Positions 48,590-58,488 of a DNA stretch of 64,000 nucleotides are shown piece after piece. Each line of letters opens with the position of its first letter. Position 1 is the stretch's first letter. Origin of the DNA: Permianibacter fluminis. Lineage in GTDB: Bacteria > Pseudomonadota > Gammaproteobacteria > Enterobacterales > Permianibacteraceae. The stretch spans positions 2,108,001 to 2,172,000 of the forward strand of contig NZ_JABMEG010000001.1 of assembly GCF_013179735.1 (NCBI RefSeq), read 5' to 3'. The notes beneath the pieces were generated by a model. It worked only from the letters and a program-made list of their open reading frames with translations. It was not told the origin of the DNA and did not search any database. Position numbers and translations under genes: made by a program.

Positions 48590-48814
48590 ATGCCAGATCG
48601 CAATCAGCGCATCGAATACCTGATCAAACGCCGTGACGAATTGCAAAAGCGTATCGCGGCCATCAAGGCCGATTACAGCAAGGGCTTGTCGGCCGATTTT
48701 GGTGAGCAGGCCATTGAATTGGAGAATGCCGAGGTGCAGGCCGAGATCACCCGGGTCGCGGTTGAAGAGCTGGACAAAATCGAGCGTGAACTGAGCCAGC
48801 TGGGGGTGGCGTGA
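48590..48814 (+). CDS. Small DksA/TraR-like coiled-coil protein without zinc finger
   Basis: A 74-aa protein, all helical. [23 protein letters not shown], then [21 protein letters not shown] and a second helix [17 protein letters not shown], matches the N-terminal coiled coil of DksA/TraR proteins (SADFxEQAxExEN). The C4 zinc finger that normally follows is missing, so it is a coiled-coil-only form. The start at 48590 has GGAG. Its stop overlaps the GTG start of the next gene (GTGA), so they are coupled. Confidence 0.65.
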   Translation: MPDRNQRIEYLIKRRDELQKRIAAIKADYSKGLSADFGEQAIELENAEVQAEITRVAVEELDKIERELSQLGVA

Positions 48815-49902
48815 GGGCCGCGCAGCGACTCTGGGTGGCGCAAGCGATCGAGCGCATCGAGGCGGACTTTCAACGCTCCGCCGATACCCATTTGATCCCG
48901 CTGCCGTTGCCCGGTTTTCCCAGCATTGATTTGTACTTCAAGGACGAATCGACTCATCCGAGTGGTTCATTGAAGCATCGGCTGGCGCGGTCGCTGCTGC
49001 TGTTTGGTTTGTGCAACGGCGACATCCACGCCGACACCACCTTGGTTGAAGCCTCTAGCGGCAACACCGCCGTTTCGGAGGCGTATTTTGCCCGGCTGTT
49101 GGGTTTGCCGTTTGTCGCGGTGATGCCGCGAACCACCTCGCCCGAAAAAGTGCGGGCGATTCATTTCTATGGTGGCAGCTGTCATTTTGTCGAGTCGCCG
49201 GCGCAGGTCTATGCCGACGCCACCCGCATTGCCAGCGAGCGCAAAGGCCACTATCTGGATCAATTCAGCAACGCCGAACGGGTGACCGATTGGCGCAGCA
49301 ACAACAATATCGCCGAAGCCATTTTTCAGCAGATGCAGCGCGAGCCGCACCCGTTGCCGCGCTGGCTGGTGTGCAGTGCCGGCACGGGAGGTACCTCCGC
49401 CACGCTCGGTCGCTACCTGCGTTACCGCCGGCACGACACCGAACTTTGCGTCGCCGATCCGGAGCACTCGGTGTTTTATGCGTGCTGGCAGCAGCAACGC
49501 CGCACGCTGACCTGCACCGAACCTTCACGCATCGAGGGCATTGGTCGGCCGCGCTGTGAGCCTTCGTTTATGCCGCAGCTCATCGACCACATGGTGAAAG
49601 TGCCGGACGCTGCCAGCGTCGCGGCGGTGCGTGAGCTGGAGCGGCTGCTGGATCGGCGCGTCGGTGGCTCGACCGGCACCCAATTCATTGCTGCACTGGA
49701 GCTGATGCAGCAGATGCGCGCACGCGGCGAAACCGGCTCGGTAGTGACGCTGATCTGCGACAGCGGCGAGCGCTACGCGCATACGCTGTTCAACGATGAC
49801 TGGGTGCACCAGCAAGCATTTGATTTGCCGCATTGGTGCCAGCGCATTGGTCAGTTGCTGGCGGGCGATGCGGCGCCGTTGTTGGCGCCGAGAGGTGATT
49901 AG
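48811..49902 (+). CDS. PLP-dependent cysteine synthase-family enzyme (Cds1-like)
   Basis: A 363-aa beta-family PLP enzyme. The PLP lysine is in [13 protein letters not shown], the asparagine loop is [15 protein letters not shown], and the phosphate-binding loop is [13 protein letters not shown]. The sequence is closest in style to Cds1-like L-cysteine desulfhydrases rather than CysK or CysM, so it may release sulfide from cysteine; the substrate is not proved. GTG start, overlapping the DksA-like gene by 4 nt. No other sulfur genes nearby. Confidence 0.8.
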   Translation: MRAAQRLWVAQAIERIEADFQRSADTHLIPLPLPGFPSIDLYFKDESTHPSGSLKHRLARSLLLFGLCNGDIHADTTLVEASSGNTAVSEAYFARLLGLPFVAVMPRTTSPEKVRAIHFYGGSCHFVESPAQVYADATRIASERKGHYLDQFSNAERVTDWRSNNNIAEAIFQQMQREPHPLPRWLVCSAGTGGTSATLGRYLRYRRHDTELCVADPEHSVFYACWQQQRRTLTCTEPSRIEGIGRPRCEPSFMPQLIDHMVKVPDAASVAAVRELERLLDRRVGGSTGTQFIAALELMQQMRARGETGSVVTLICDSGERYAHTLFNDDWVHQQAFDLPHWCQRIGQLLAGDAAPLLAPRGD

Positions 49903-49948
49903 CAATGTAGCCAGGGCTTTACGCGTTACAGATCGGGTTGTGTATTGC

Positions 49949-49983
49949 TCCCCTCCTTGTCAAGGAGGGGCTGGGGGTGGTTC
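49949..49983. repeat. CCCCTCCTTGTCAAGGAGGGG repeat
   Basis: Palindrome followed by GCTGGGGGTGGTT; nearly the same as at 44983-45016. A facing copy lies at 50086-50194. Confidence 0.65.
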
Positions 49984-50085
49984 AACTCAGCGCACTTGGC
50001 GGTCCGTTGTACGACCCGATTAGTTCATGTCCGCAAAGTGTCCAATGCTCCCAGTACTCGGACATCATTTGCGATCTTCACTCAA

Positions 50086-50194
50086 CCACCCCTAACCCCG
50101 CCCAGCCAATCCCAGAGGGCTTGGCGCTTCGCAGGCGCTCAGTGCATCTGCACTGAGCTTCACCCTGCTTCGCCCTTGACAAGGAGGGGGATCA
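50086..50194. repeat. Facing copy of the CCCCTCCTT repeat
   Basis: ACCACCCCTAACCCC at the left and CCCTTGACAAGGAGGGGGATC at the right, the inverse arrangement of the 49949 copy. An internal GGCGCTTCGCAGGCGCTCAG segment lies between. Confidence 0.55.
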
Positions 50195-50234
50195 GACAGG
50201 CAATCATTACACTGTTTTTGTTTGAGTTGCCGCT

Positions 50235-51206
50235 TCAGCCCAACACTGCACTCGCCATGCCGTAATACAGCGGTATGCCAATCAGGATATTGAACGGAAA
50301 GGTCACGCCGAGTGACATGCCAAGAAACACCGCCGGGCTCGCTTCCGGAATCGCATCGCGCACGACTGCCGGCACCACGATGTAGGAAGCGCTGGCAGCG
50401 AGCACGGCGAGCAGGGTGGCATCGCCGATGCTCATGCCGGTCGCCCAGGCAAAACCAATCGCGAGCAGCGCGTGCAGCATGGGCGCGACAACCGCGTAAA
50501 TCAGCAGCCATGGTGATTGTTTGCGCGCGTTCGGCAGGTGCTGCGCTACTTGCCAGCCCATGTCGAGCAGGAAAATCGCCAGCAGGCCTTTGAACAACCA
50601 TTTGATCAGCGGCAGCAGCGGTTCGGCGCCAGTCGGGCCAACCACGAAACCAATCACCAGGCTGCCGAGCAGAATCACCTGACCGCCATCGGTCAGGCAT
50701 TCGCGCAACATGCCGAGTGGCGTATGCGCATGCGCGGCACTCGCTTCACTGTGGCCGAGCTGGTGCCGCGTCCGGGTTGCCAGCCACAGACCCATGATCA
50801 CCGCCGGGGTTTCCATCACCACCAACGCCACCGTCATGTGACCGCCGAACGGTACGCCGGCATAGCCGAGGAATTGGTTGGCGGTGATGAAGGTCACTGC
50901 GCTCACCGAGCCATAGGTCGCGGCAAGTGCAGCCGCGTTGTACGGGTCGGTCAGACGCTTGACGATCTGGTGCGCGAGCAGGGGAATGGCAAAGGCCAGC
51001 AGCATGGCGCCGGCCAGCGTCACCAGCACCGGCTTGCTGAGCCCGGCCTCGGCGAGCGCAATGCCGCCTTTCAGGCCGATGGCCATCAGCAGGTAGATGG
51101 ACAGGAAGCGGACGATGGCCGAGGGCACGTCCAGTTTCGAACCGACCACCCCGGCCAACAGGCCGAGGACAAAGAACAGAATGACGGGGTCGAGCAGGGC
51201 AGACAT
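50235..51206 (-). CDS. SbtA-type sodium-dependent bicarbonate transporter
   Basis: A 323-aa membrane protein with about ten helices in two inverted halves. MSALLDPVILFFVLGLLAGVVGSKLDVPSAIVRFLSIYLLMAIGLKGG, AALAATYGSVSAVTFITANQFL and AVLAASASYIVVPAVVRDAIPEASP are signatures of the DUF897/SbtA family, which in cyanobacteria imports bicarbonate with sodium. No SbtB or carboxysome genes are present, so in this heterotroph it may supply bicarbonate for carboxylations. Divergent from a LysR regulator over a palindromic operator. Confidence 0.9.
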   Translation of the reverse strand: MSALLDPVILFFVLGLLAGVVGSKLDVPSAIVRFLSIYLLMAIGLKGGIALAEAGLSKPVLVTLAGAMLLAFAIPLLAHQIVKRLTDPYNAAALAATYGSVSAVTFITANQFLGYAGVPFGGHMTVALVVMETPAVIMGLWLATRTRHQLGHSEASAAHAHTPLGMLRECLTDGGQVILLGSLVIGFVVGPTGAEPLLPLIKWLFKGLLAIFLLDMGWQVAQHLPNARKQSPWLLIYAVVAPMLHALLAIGFAWATGMSIGDATLLAVLAASASYIVVPAVVRDAIPEASPAVFLGMSLGVTFPFNILIGIPLYYGMASAVLG

Positions 51207-51257
51207 GACGGTCTCCGTTGACGGGGCAAACGGGGCGGCATGGTACGGACGCGGTCA

Positions 51258-51284
51258 AATAAGTAAAAATCGATTATTCTTATT
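51258..51284. promoter_or_regulatory. AT-rich palindromic operator between sbtA and lysR-type genes
   Basis: AATAAG, 15 bp, CTTATT (51258-51263 and 51279-51284) in an AT-rich tract with T-N11-A features; a likely binding site for the divergent LysR-type regulator. Confidence 0.55.
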
Positions 51285-51315
51285 TAATCAATAGTGAATA
51301 GGTTATGGATAAGCG

Positions 51316-52233
51316 ATGAGCCTGCATGTGACCCTGCGCCAACTGGAGCTGTTCAAGGCGGTGGCCGAATACGGCGGCATCAGCGAGGCGGCGCGCAGGC
51401 TGCACGTGACCCAGCCGACGGTGTCGATGCAATTGAAGGCGCTGGCCGACAGCATCGGCGAGCCGCTGTTCGACAACCGTGGCCGCAAGCTGGTGCTGAC
51501 GCCGGCCGGAAACGTACTGCAGCGGGCGGCGGTCGACATGTTCCAGCGCTGGGAAGCCGTGCAGGCCGAGCTCGCCGATTTGCGCGGTCTGCGTCAGGGC
51601 CGGCTCCGTGTCGCGATTGTCAGCACCGCCAAATACTTTTTGCCGCGCTGGCTCGGCAGCTTTTGTCAGGCCTACCCGGGCGTTGAGATTGCGCTGGAAG
51701 TGGCCAACCGCGACCGCATTCTCCAGCGACTCGGCGAGCAGCTTGATGATGTCTACATCATGAGTGCGCCACCGCAGAACATGCCGATCGAACAGACGCC
51801 GATTCTCGACAATCCGCTGGACCTGATTGCGCCAACCGGCCATGCCCTGGCGGGTCGGCAATTGCTGCTGGGCGCGCTGCAGGATGAACCGTTCATTTTG
51901 CGCGAGCCCGGTTCCGGCACCCGTATCGCCTGTGATCAGTTTTTTGCCGGCCATGATTTTGCCCCGCGCATCCGCATGGAGCTCGGCAGCAACGAAGCGA
52001 TCAAGCAGGCCGTTGCGGGCGGGCTCGGGCTTGGCATCGTCTCGCGTCATGCGCTTGCCGCGGCCGATGCCGACGGTCTGGTACGCCTGCCGGTAATCGG
52101 CTTTCCGCTGCAGACGCGCTGGCATCTGGTCCGGCACCGCAAGGCGTATCGCTCGGTGTTGGTCGATGCCTTCATGCGCCATTTGCAGACCGTGGTCGCG
52201 GACCGTGCCGAAGGTCACGGCGGGTCGGAATGA
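51316..52233 (+). CDS. LysR-family transcriptional regulator (CbbR/CmpR-like)
   Basis: A 305-aa LysR-type regulator. HTH LRQLELFKAVAEYGGISEAARRLHVTQPTVSMQLKAL region at 8-45, then a two-lobe effector domain with RLRVAIVSTAKYFLPRWLG and SNEAIKQAVAGGLGLGIVSRHAL as in CbbR/CmpR types. It is divergent from sbtA and probably controls it in response to inorganic carbon or a metabolite. The start at 51316 has GGATAAG upstream. Confidence 0.9.
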   Translation: MSLHVTLRQLELFKAVAEYGGISEAARRLHVTQPTVSMQLKALADSIGEPLFDNRGRKLVLTPAGNVLQRAAVDMFQRWEAVQAELADLRGLRQGRLRVAIVSTAKYFLPRWLGSFCQAYPGVEIALEVANRDRILQRLGEQLDDVYIMSAPPQNMPIEQTPILDNPLDLIAPTGHALAGRQLLLGALQDEPFILREPGSGTRIACDQFFAGHDFAPRIRMELGSNEAIKQAVAGGLGLGIVSRHALAAADADGLVRLPVIGFPLQTRWHLVRHRKAYRSVLVDAFMRHLQTVVADRAEGHGGSE

Positions 52234-52289
52234 CTGCTAGACTGACTTTCACGCATGGCCCATTTTGAATCCGGCTTCGACGAGACAGC

Positions 52290-53504
52290 ATGATTTCAGC
52301 CCCGCTCCCCACCAATGAATCCGAACGACTGCGCGTCCTGCGCGAACTCAATATTCTGGATTCACTGGAAGAGCAGGCGTATGACGATCTGACCGCGATT
52401 GCCGCCCAGATCGCCGGTGTGCCCATCGCGCTGGTCAGCCTGATCGATCAGGATCGGCAATGGTTCAAATCGCATCACGGCTTGGCCGCACGGGAAACGC
52501 CGCGCGAATTTGCCTTTTGCGCCCATGTGATTCTCGGTGACCAGCCCATGGTGGTCGAGGATGCCCGCGCCGACCAACGCTTTCACGACAATCCGCTGAC
52601 CACCGGCGCACCTGACGTTGTTTTCTATGCCGGGGTGCCGCTGTCACTCGATGGTGAACACAAACTCGGTACGCTCTGCGTCATACACCACGAACCGCAC
52701 CAGCTGACCGCGCAGCAATTGCACAGCCTGCAGGCCTTGGCGCGTCAGGTGGAGCATTTGTTGAAGCTGCGGCAACAACTGAATCGGATGCGTGACTTCG
52801 ATACGCTCCGCACCGAATTCGTCGCGATGGTCAGCCATGAACTGCGTTCGCCGCTGACCTCGGTGTGTGGGTCGCTCGCGCTACTGGCCAGTGACAACTT
52901 TGCCAAGCTGCCGCCTGCAGCGACTCAGCTGATTCAAATGGCCAATCGCAACGCCGATTTGTTGCTGCGCTTGGTCAATGACATTCTCGACCTGACCAAG
53001 ATGGAAGCTGGTCATCTGACACTGTTGCGGCAATCGGTGTCGGTGTCGGCACTGGCGGAAAAGGCGTTGTCGATGGCTGCCGGTCTTGCCGAGAAATTTG
53101 CCATCAAACTGGCGCTGACCTTGTCAGAACCGGCACGGCACAGCCAGCTATGGGCCGATGAACATCGCCTGCTGCAGGTGCTCGGGAATTTGCTGTCGAA
53201 TGCGGTAAAGCATGCGCGAGAGGGGTCTACCGTGACGCTGGAAGTGACCGCGCATGGCCAGCAGGTGCACTTTGCCGTACACAACGAGGGCGCCGGCATT
53301 CCGCTCGACAAGCAGGGTTTGCTGTTCCAGAAATTTCAGCAGGTTGAGGCCCTTGGCAATGCCCGGATGCCCGGCACCGGCCTGGGCCTTGTGATCAGCA
53401 AACAACTGGTGGAGTTGCATGGTGGCAGCATCGGGTTCCGTTCCGAGCTGGAAAAGACCACCACGTTCCACTTCAGCATTCCGCTGGCAGACGGCGCGGC
53501 CTGA
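52290..53504 (+). CDS. GAF-domain sensor histidine kinase
   Basis: A 404-aa soluble kinase: an N-terminal GAF domain (about 20-165, with REFAFCAHVILGDQPMVVEDA), then HisKA with phospho-acceptor histidine in FVAMVSHELRSPLTSVC, and HATPase with NLLSNAVKHAREGS, HNEGAGIPL (an asparagine where most kinases have Asp) and GTGLGLVISKQLVE. No membrane segment or fused receiver. No response regulator is adjacent; the stand-alone receiver at 5.2 kb is a possible but unproven partner. Confidence 0.92.
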   Translation: MISAPLPTNESERLRVLRELNILDSLEEQAYDDLTAIAAQIAGVPIALVSLIDQDRQWFKSHHGLAARETPREFAFCAHVILGDQPMVVEDARADQRFHDNPLTTGAPDVVFYAGVPLSLDGEHKLGTLCVIHHEPHQLTAQQLHSLQALARQVEHLLKLRQQLNRMRDFDTLRTEFVAMVSHELRSPLTSVCGSLALLASDNFAKLPPAATQLIQMANRNADLLLRLVNDILDLTKMEAGHLTLLRQSVSVSALAEKALSMAAGLAEKFAIKLALTLSEPARHSQLWADEHRLLQVLGNLLSNAVKHAREGSTVTLEVTAHGQQVHFAVHNEGAGIPLDKQGLLFQKFQQVEALGNARMPGTGLGLVISKQLVELHGGSIGFRSELEKTTTFHFSIPLADGAA

Positions 53505-53579
53505 ACGGCTGCGCCGACCCCGCTGCCGCATGCAGAAAAATGCCGGTCAGTGCTTATGCTAAGCACGCACGTGGACGTG

Positions 53580-54185
53580 TTATTGCCAGCCTTCCACTCC
53601 GCTCATGTCGGGTAGTTGATGGGCGATACCCTTGTGACAATCAATGCAGGTTTTTTCGCCGGAGGCCAGCGCAGTCGAATGCATGCCTTGGGCGCGCGGA
53701 CTCTGCCGGGTGAAATCCATGAACTGGAAGTTGTGGCAGTTGCGACACTCCAGCGAGTCATTGGTTTTCAGGCGTAACCATTCGTGCTCGGCCAGCTCCC
53801 GGCGTTTTTCCAGAAATTTTTCCCGGGTATTGATGGTGCCGAAAATCTTGCCCCAGACTTCCTTGGATGCCTGCATCTTGCGGGCGATTTTGTCAGTCCA
53901 TTGGTGCGGCACGTGGCAATCCGGGCAAGTGGCCCGGACGCCGGAGCGATTGCTGTAGTGGATGGTTGATTTCAGCTCCTGAAATACGTTGTCGCGCATC
54001 TCGTGGCAGCTGGTACAGAATTTTTCGGTGTTGGTAGCTTCCAGCGCGGTGTTGAAGCCGCCCCAGAACATGATGCCGGCGACAAAGCCGCCGGCCGTCA
54101 GGAAGCCGAGGCTGTAATGCTTGCTCGGTTTGCTCAGTGTCGCCCACTGTGATTTGAACCAGACGACCGGACGCCAATTTCCCAT
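53580..54185 (-). CDS. napC: Membrane tetrahaem c-type cytochrome NapC
   Basis: A 201-aa quinol dehydrogenase of the NapC/NirT family, membrane-anchored (helix near 27-46), that passes electrons from quinol to NapAB. Four CxxCH haem sites: CTSCH (57-61), CPDCH, CRNCH and CIDCH. Last gene of napEFDABC; 86 bp downstream of napB. Confidence 0.97.
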   Translation of the reverse strand: MGNWRPVVWFKSQWATLSKPSKHYSLGFLTAGGFVAGIMFWGGFNTALEATNTEKFCTSCHEMRDNVFQELKSTIHYSNRSGVRATCPDCHVPHQWTDKIARKMQASKEVWGKIFGTINTREKFLEKRRELAEHEWLRLKTNDSLECRNCHNFQFMDFTRQSPRAQGMHSTALASGEKTCIDCHKGIAHQLPDMSGVEGWQ

Positions 54186-54271
54186 GATCTCTCCTGAATC
54201 CGATTGATGCGCCGTGCAGTCAGCATTTGCTGCTGCAACTGCTAGCGCTGTGTTCTTGCTCTGCCGGACGG

Positions 54272-54745
54272 TTACTGCCCAGGTTTGGCCGCCTTTCGTT
54301 TCAGGATTTCATCGACATCTTCAAAGGTATTGACCACCAACGGCTTGGCGTCGACCTGCGCCACGTGGCACTGGCCACAGAAGTAGCGACGTGGAGAAAT
54401 CTCAGCGAGGAAATTGCCGTCGCGATCCTGATAGTGGGTGACGCTGACCATCGGTGCCTGTGACTCGCCAGTGCGTACCCGGGAATGGCAGGACAGGCAC
54501 TTGTTGGCGTACTGATCGACCTGATAGCCATCGATTTTGTGCGGAATGGTCGGCGGCTGCATCGAGTAGGCGCGCGGCCGTTTGATGTCCTTGTTTTCCG
54601 TGGTGTACATCGGCGCCGGTTTGCCTTCTTCATTGATTGGTACCGAGCCACGCAAGGCGTTGTAGGCGGCGTCGGCCGCCAGACTCGGTGCCGACAGGGT
54701 AAACAGCGGCAGCGCCAAAACCAGCGCCACAAAGAATTGGGTCAT
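54272..54745 (-). CDS. napB: Periplasmic nitrate reductase dihaem subunit NapB
   Basis: A 157-aa exported dihaem cytochrome c with a signal peptide (ending SLAADAA) and two CxxCH sites (CLSCH and CGQCH), plus the [16 protein letters not shown] region typical of NapB. The start at 54745 has AGGAGAACC. Pairs with NapA in the periplasm. Confidence 0.96.
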   Translation of the reverse strand: MTQFFVALVLALPLFTLSAPSLAADAAYNALRGSVPINEEGKPAPMYTTENKDIKRPRAYSMQPPTIPHKIDGYQVDQYANKCLSCHSRVRTGESQAPMVSVTHYQDRDGNFLAEISPRRYFCGQCHVAQVDAKPLVVNTFEDVDEILKRKAAKPGQ

Positions 54746-54756
54746 GACGGTTCTCC

Positions 54757-57261
54757 TCACACCTTGACGATCTTGATGGCGCATTTCTTGAAGTCGGTCT
54801 GTTTCGAAATGGGGTCGGTCGCGTCGAGCGTGACTTTGTTGATCAGCTGCGAGGCATCGAACCAGGGCACGAACACCAGACCTTTCGGTGGCTTGTTGCG
54901 GCCGCGGGTTTCGATGCGGGTGCGCATTTCGCCGCGCCGCGATTGCAGATTGACTTCATCGCCGCGGCGCAGCCCGAGTGCAGTCGCGTCATCCGGATGC
55001 ATGAAGCAAACGGCGTTCGGAAACGCCCGGTACAGTTCCGGCACCCGTCCGGTCATCGAGCCGGAATGCCAGTGCTCGAGCACACGGCCGGTGCACAGCC
55101 AGAACGGGTATTCCTTGTCCGGCGATTCGGCAGCAGGTTCGTACGGCAATCCGATGATGTTGGCGCGACCATTCTTGTTGCCATAAAAGTGATAGCCCAT
55201 GCCTTCCTTGCTGGCCTTGACATAGGGATCGCTGCCTTCGCGGAAGCGCCAGCGGGTTTCTTCGCCATTGACTACCGGCCAGCGCATGCCGCGAACTTTG
55301 TGGTAGGTATCAAAGCTCGCCAGATCGTGGCCATGGCCGCGACCAAATTCGGCGTACTCCTCGAAGATGCCTTTCTGCAGATAGAAACCAAAATGCTTGG
55401 CTTCATCATTGTCATAACCGGCTTCAACCTGCGAGGCCGGAAACTTGTCTACCTTGCCGTTGCGGAACAGCACCTCGTACAAACTCTTGCCCTTGAATTT
55501 CGGATTGGCATCGAGCAGTTCTTTCGGCCAGACCTCATCGGTCTTGAAGCGTTTGGAAAATTCAACGACTTGCCAGAGATCGGATTTGGCTTCACCCGGT
55601 GCCTTGACCAATTGATGCCAGAACTGGGTGCGCCGCTCGGCATTGCCGTAGGCGCCTTCCTTTTCCACCCACATGGCCGACGGCAAGATCAAGTCGGCAG
55701 CCTGTGCGGTGACGGTCGGATAGGCATCCGAGACCACGATGAAATTGTCCGGATTGCGATAGCCCGGATAGCCTTCCTCCATCAGGTTGGCCGCGGCCTG
55801 CATATTGTTGTTGACCTGCACCCAATACGCATTGAGCTTGCCGTCTTTCAGTGCCCGGTTCTGTGCGACCGCGTGCAGGCCGTTTTTGTCCTGGATGGTG
55901 CCGGCCGGAATCTGCCAGATTTCTTCGGTGTGTTTGCGGTGCTCGGGGTTGACGATCACCATGTCGGCCGGCAAGCGATGGGAGAATGTGCCGACTTCAC
56001 GCGCGGTGCCGCAGGCGGAAGGCTGACCGGTCAGTGAAAACGGCGAGTTGCCCGGCGAAGCAATTTTGCCGACCAGCAAATGGATGTTGTAGATCATGTT
56101 GTTGGCCCAGACCCCGCGGGTGTGCTGGTTGAACCCCATGGTCCAGAACGACATCACTTTCACTTTCGGGTCGGCATACAGCTCGGCCAGCATTTTCAGT
56201 TTGTCGACCGAAACGCCGGACAGTTTGCTGACATAGTCGGCCGTGTACGGTTTGACGATTTCCTTGAACTCGTCAAAGGTCGAATCGGCCATGTCGTTGG
56301 CATTCTTGGCGTTCTTGGCTTTTTGTTCGAGCGGATGCGTTTCGCGCAGGCCGTAGCCAATGTCGGTGACGCCGCGCTTGAAGCTGCAATGCTGATCGAC
56401 AAAGCGCTTGTTCACCTTGTTGTTGGTGATGATGTAGTTGGCGATGTAATTGAGGATCGCCAGATCCGTTTGCGGCACGAACACCATGCCGTTGTCGGCG
56501 AGTTCAAAGCTGCGGTGTTCGTAGGTGGACAGCACATGCACTTTCACCTGCGGATTGCTCAACCGGCGGTCGGTCACCCGGGTCCACAGAATCGGGTGCA
56601 TCTCGGCCATGTTCGAGCCCCACAGCACAAATGCATCGGCCGCTTCGATATCGTCATAACAACCCATCGGTTCGTCGATGCCAAAGGTGCGCATGAAACC
56701 GCCGACCGCCGAGGCCATGCAATGGCGGGCATTGGGGTCGACGTTGTTGCTGCGAAAGCCGGCTTTGAACAGTTTGTTGGCGGCGTAACCTTCCCAGATG
56801 GTCCATTGACCGGAGCCGAACAGGCCGACGGCGCCGGGGCCTTTTTCTTTCAGCGCGGCTTTGAATTTCTGCTCCATCACATCAAAGGCTTCTGACCATG
56901 GCACCGGGGTGAATTCGCCGTTCTTGTCGTACTTGCCATTCTTTTTGCGCAGCAGCGGGGAGGTCAGGCGATCACTGCCGTACATGATTTTCGACAGGAA
57001 ATAGCCTTTGATGCAGTTCAGGCCGCGGTTGACTTCCGACAGCGTGTCGGCGTGGGTGGCAACGACTTTGTTGTCCTTGGTCGCGACCATGATCGAACAG
57101 CCCGTGCCGCAGAACCGGCAGGCGGCTTTCGACCATTTCAACCGGGTGTATTCCGAGTCAGTGATCAGATTGGTGGCTTGGGCTGGTGCGCTGATGCCAG
57201 CGGCGGCGGCGGCACTGGCGGCGGCAGTGGCTTTCAGAAAATCACGGCGAGTGCTGCTCAT
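54757..57261 (-). CDS. napA: Periplasmic nitrate reductase catalytic subunit NapA
   Basis: An 834-aa molybdoenzyme that reduces nitrate to nitrite in the periplasm. A twin-arginine signal (RRDFLK, residues 5-10) precedes a [4Fe-4S] site with C48, C51, C55 and C83, and the Mo-ligand cysteine is C181 ([14 protein letters not shown]). It uses bis-MGD, whose biosynthesis genes are divergent (moaA, moeA, mobA, moaB). Overlaps napD by 4 nt. Confidence 0.98.
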   Translation of the reverse strand: MSSTRRDFLKATAAASAAAAAGISAPAQATNLITDSEYTRLKWSKAACRFCGTGCSIMVATKDNKVVATHADTLSEVNRGLNCIKGYFLSKIMYGSDRLTSPLLRKKNGKYDKNGEFTPVPWSEAFDVMEQKFKAALKEKGPGAVGLFGSGQWTIWEGYAANKLFKAGFRSNNVDPNARHCMASAVGGFMRTFGIDEPMGCYDDIEAADAFVLWGSNMAEMHPILWTRVTDRRLSNPQVKVHVLSTYEHRSFELADNGMVFVPQTDLAILNYIANYIITNNKVNKRFVDQHCSFKRGVTDIGYGLRETHPLEQKAKNAKNANDMADSTFDEFKEIVKPYTADYVSKLSGVSVDKLKMLAELYADPKVKVMSFWTMGFNQHTRGVWANNMIYNIHLLVGKIASPGNSPFSLTGQPSACGTAREVGTFSHRLPADMVIVNPEHRKHTEEIWQIPAGTIQDKNGLHAVAQNRALKDGKLNAYWVQVNNNMQAAANLMEEGYPGYRNPDNFIVVSDAYPTVTAQAADLILPSAMWVEKEGAYGNAERRTQFWHQLVKAPGEAKSDLWQVVEFSKRFKTDEVWPKELLDANPKFKGKSLYEVLFRNGKVDKFPASQVEAGYDNDEAKHFGFYLQKGIFEEYAEFGRGHGHDLASFDTYHKVRGMRWPVVNGEETRWRFREGSDPYVKASKEGMGYHFYGNKNGRANIIGLPYEPAAESPDKEYPFWLCTGRVLEHWHSGSMTGRVPELYRAFPNAVCFMHPDDATALGLRRGDEVNLQSRRGEMRTRIETRGRNKPPKGLVFVPWFDASQLINKVTLDATDPISKQTDFKKCAIKIVKV

Positions 57262-57602
57262 CGTGCGGTCTCCGTTGCGATGGGGGCATGGCGTTGCGGA
57301 AGTGAGGTAGATGCGGAAATGGCGGGCAGTTCGAGTTCAGCGGGTTCGTTCAGCTCGGCCTCATCGGCGACAAAATGCGAAACCAGCGCGACATTCAACA
57401 CGCCGCGCTGGTCATGCAAATGGTTCATCAGCTGGTTCAGGCCGTCATAGCTGGCGCATTCGTTGATCAGGACAAATTTGCCGCTGGCATCCTGATGACG
57501 GATGTCGGTGCCCGGCCACTGCGCCAGCAGCGCGATAAGGCTCGGCATCTGTTCCGGCAGCACGTACACGACAAAGCTGGCGATATGGCGTTCGCTATTC
57601 AT
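57258..57602 (-). CDS. napD: NapD, NapA signal-peptide chaperone
   Basis: A 114-aa chaperone that binds the Tat signal of NapA. The core [41 protein letters not shown] is family-typical, with an Ala/Glu-rich C-terminal extension (about 30 residues) unlike short NapD. The start at 57602 (MNSERH) is favoured; ATG 57635 in frame adds eleven residues. Three 16-bp repeats, each with an ATG, lie at this junction. Confidence 0.92.
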   Translation of the reverse strand: MNSERHIASFVVYVLPEQMPSLIALLAQWPGTDIRHQDASGKFVLINECASYDGLNQLMNHLHDQRGVLNVALVSHFVADEAELNEPAELELPAISASTSLPQRHAPIATETAR

Positions 57603-57608
57603 CTGAGT

Positions 57609-57657
57609 GTCTCGTTCATGTGCGGTCTCATTCATGTGCGATCTCGTTCATGTGAGG
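57609..57657. repeat. Three 16-bp tandem repeats carrying ATGA at the napF-napD junction
   Basis: Units of the type TCTCGTTCATGTGCGG at 16-bp spacing; on the coding strand each provides CACATGAACGAGA, with ATGs at 57651, 57635 and 57619. 57651 overlaps the napF stop; 57635 is in frame with napD; 57619 ends in a stop that overlaps the 57602 napD start. Confidence 0.8.
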
Positions 57658-58166
57658 ACCGCGCTGGTACTGCGTTCAGTCGGGGTGAAATCGAGCAAGC
57701 CAATGGCATCGGCGGGGCAGATCGCGACACAGGCGCCGCAGCCATTGCACAGCTCGGCATCGAGCGCGGGTTCGGCCAGCCGGCGGGCATTGAACTGGAA
57801 ACGGATGGCCTGGACCTCGCAGCTTTCGCCGCAGCTGCGGCATTCGATGCCCTGCTTGGGCAGGCAGTTGCCGCCAATCTGCATCACATGCGCGAACGGT
57901 TTTTCGCTGCGTGCTTGAAACAGTGGCTCGTGGCAAGCGTCTACACAGGCGCCACAGAAGGTACAGTCGCCGTGCCGGAAGTCGAGTACCGGAAAGCCGC
58001 CGTCGCCGCGCTGGATGATGCCGGTCGGGCAGACCGGCAGGCAGTCGCGGCAGCGGCTGCAGCCGTCGATGAACGCTGCTTCCGACAGGGTCCACGGCAG
58101 CCGTACCGGTGCGGTGTGACCAGCGGGCTGGATACCGAGCAGGCTGCGGCGATTGAAGGCAGTCAT
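57648..58166 (-). CDS. napF: Ferredoxin-type protein NapF
   Basis: A 172-aa cytoplasmic [4Fe-4S] protein of the nap system. Cluster motifs CSRCRDCLPVCP, CTFCGACVDACHEP and CNGCGACVAICP, plus a CRSCGESC set, are visible. Thought to act on NapA maturation. Second gene of the operon; its stop overlaps the first ATG of the repeat array. Confidence 0.96.
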   Translation of the reverse strand: MTAFNRRSLLGIQPAGHTAPVRLPWTLSEAAFIDGCSRCRDCLPVCPTGIIQRGDGGFPVLDFRHGDCTFCGACVDACHEPLFQARSEKPFAHVMQIGGNCLPKQGIECRSCGESCEVQAIRFQFNARRLAEPALDAELCNGCGACVAICPADAIGLLDFTPTERSTSAVLT

Positions 58167-58174
58167 GGCGTGGC

Positions 58175-58366
58175 TCAGTTGGCGGGGCCGGGCGGGCCGG
58201 CAAACATCTGGAAGATCCAGATCAGAAAGCCGGTGCCGCCAACGATGGCAACCGCCAGCAGCGGCGCCAGTACCACGGTCAGGAACAGGAAGACGCGCAG
58301 CTCGTGGCGACGTTCTTCACGCGGGCTTTCGGCCATGTTCGGTTGGACAGCGCCGGTTTCGGCCAT
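58175..58366 (-). CDS. napE: NapE small membrane protein
   Basis: A 63-aa protein with a single membrane helix (FLFLTVVLAPLLAVAIVGGTGFLIWIF) and a polar N terminus (MAETGAVQPNMAES, RRHELRVF), as in NapE. AGGAGGT precedes the ATG at 58366. First gene of napEFDABC; function unknown. Confidence 0.9.
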   Translation of the reverse strand: MAETGAVQPNMAESPREERRHELRVFLFLTVVLAPLLAVAIVGGTGFLIWIFQMFAGPPGPAN

Positions 58367-58488
58367 GCAGACCTCCTGTCGTCGGCGGGCCGGTTGCTTG
58401 CGGATGGCCTCGGTAGGCGTCGCCGGCAATGACCCGATAAAAGATGAGGATTAAATGCAAGTTTGGGGCGACTAGTGGGTCCGACGAC

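Larger units (their letters stand above)
49903..50234. other. Intergenic region with two CCCCTCCTT-type repeats
   Basis: About 330 bp between convergent genes. It contains CTCCCCTCCTTGTCAAGGAG-type repeats at 49949-49983 and a divergent facing copy with CCACCCCTAACCCC at 50086 and CTTGACAAGGAGGGGG near 50175-50192. These arms would pair over 240 bp. No gene. Confidence 0.6.
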
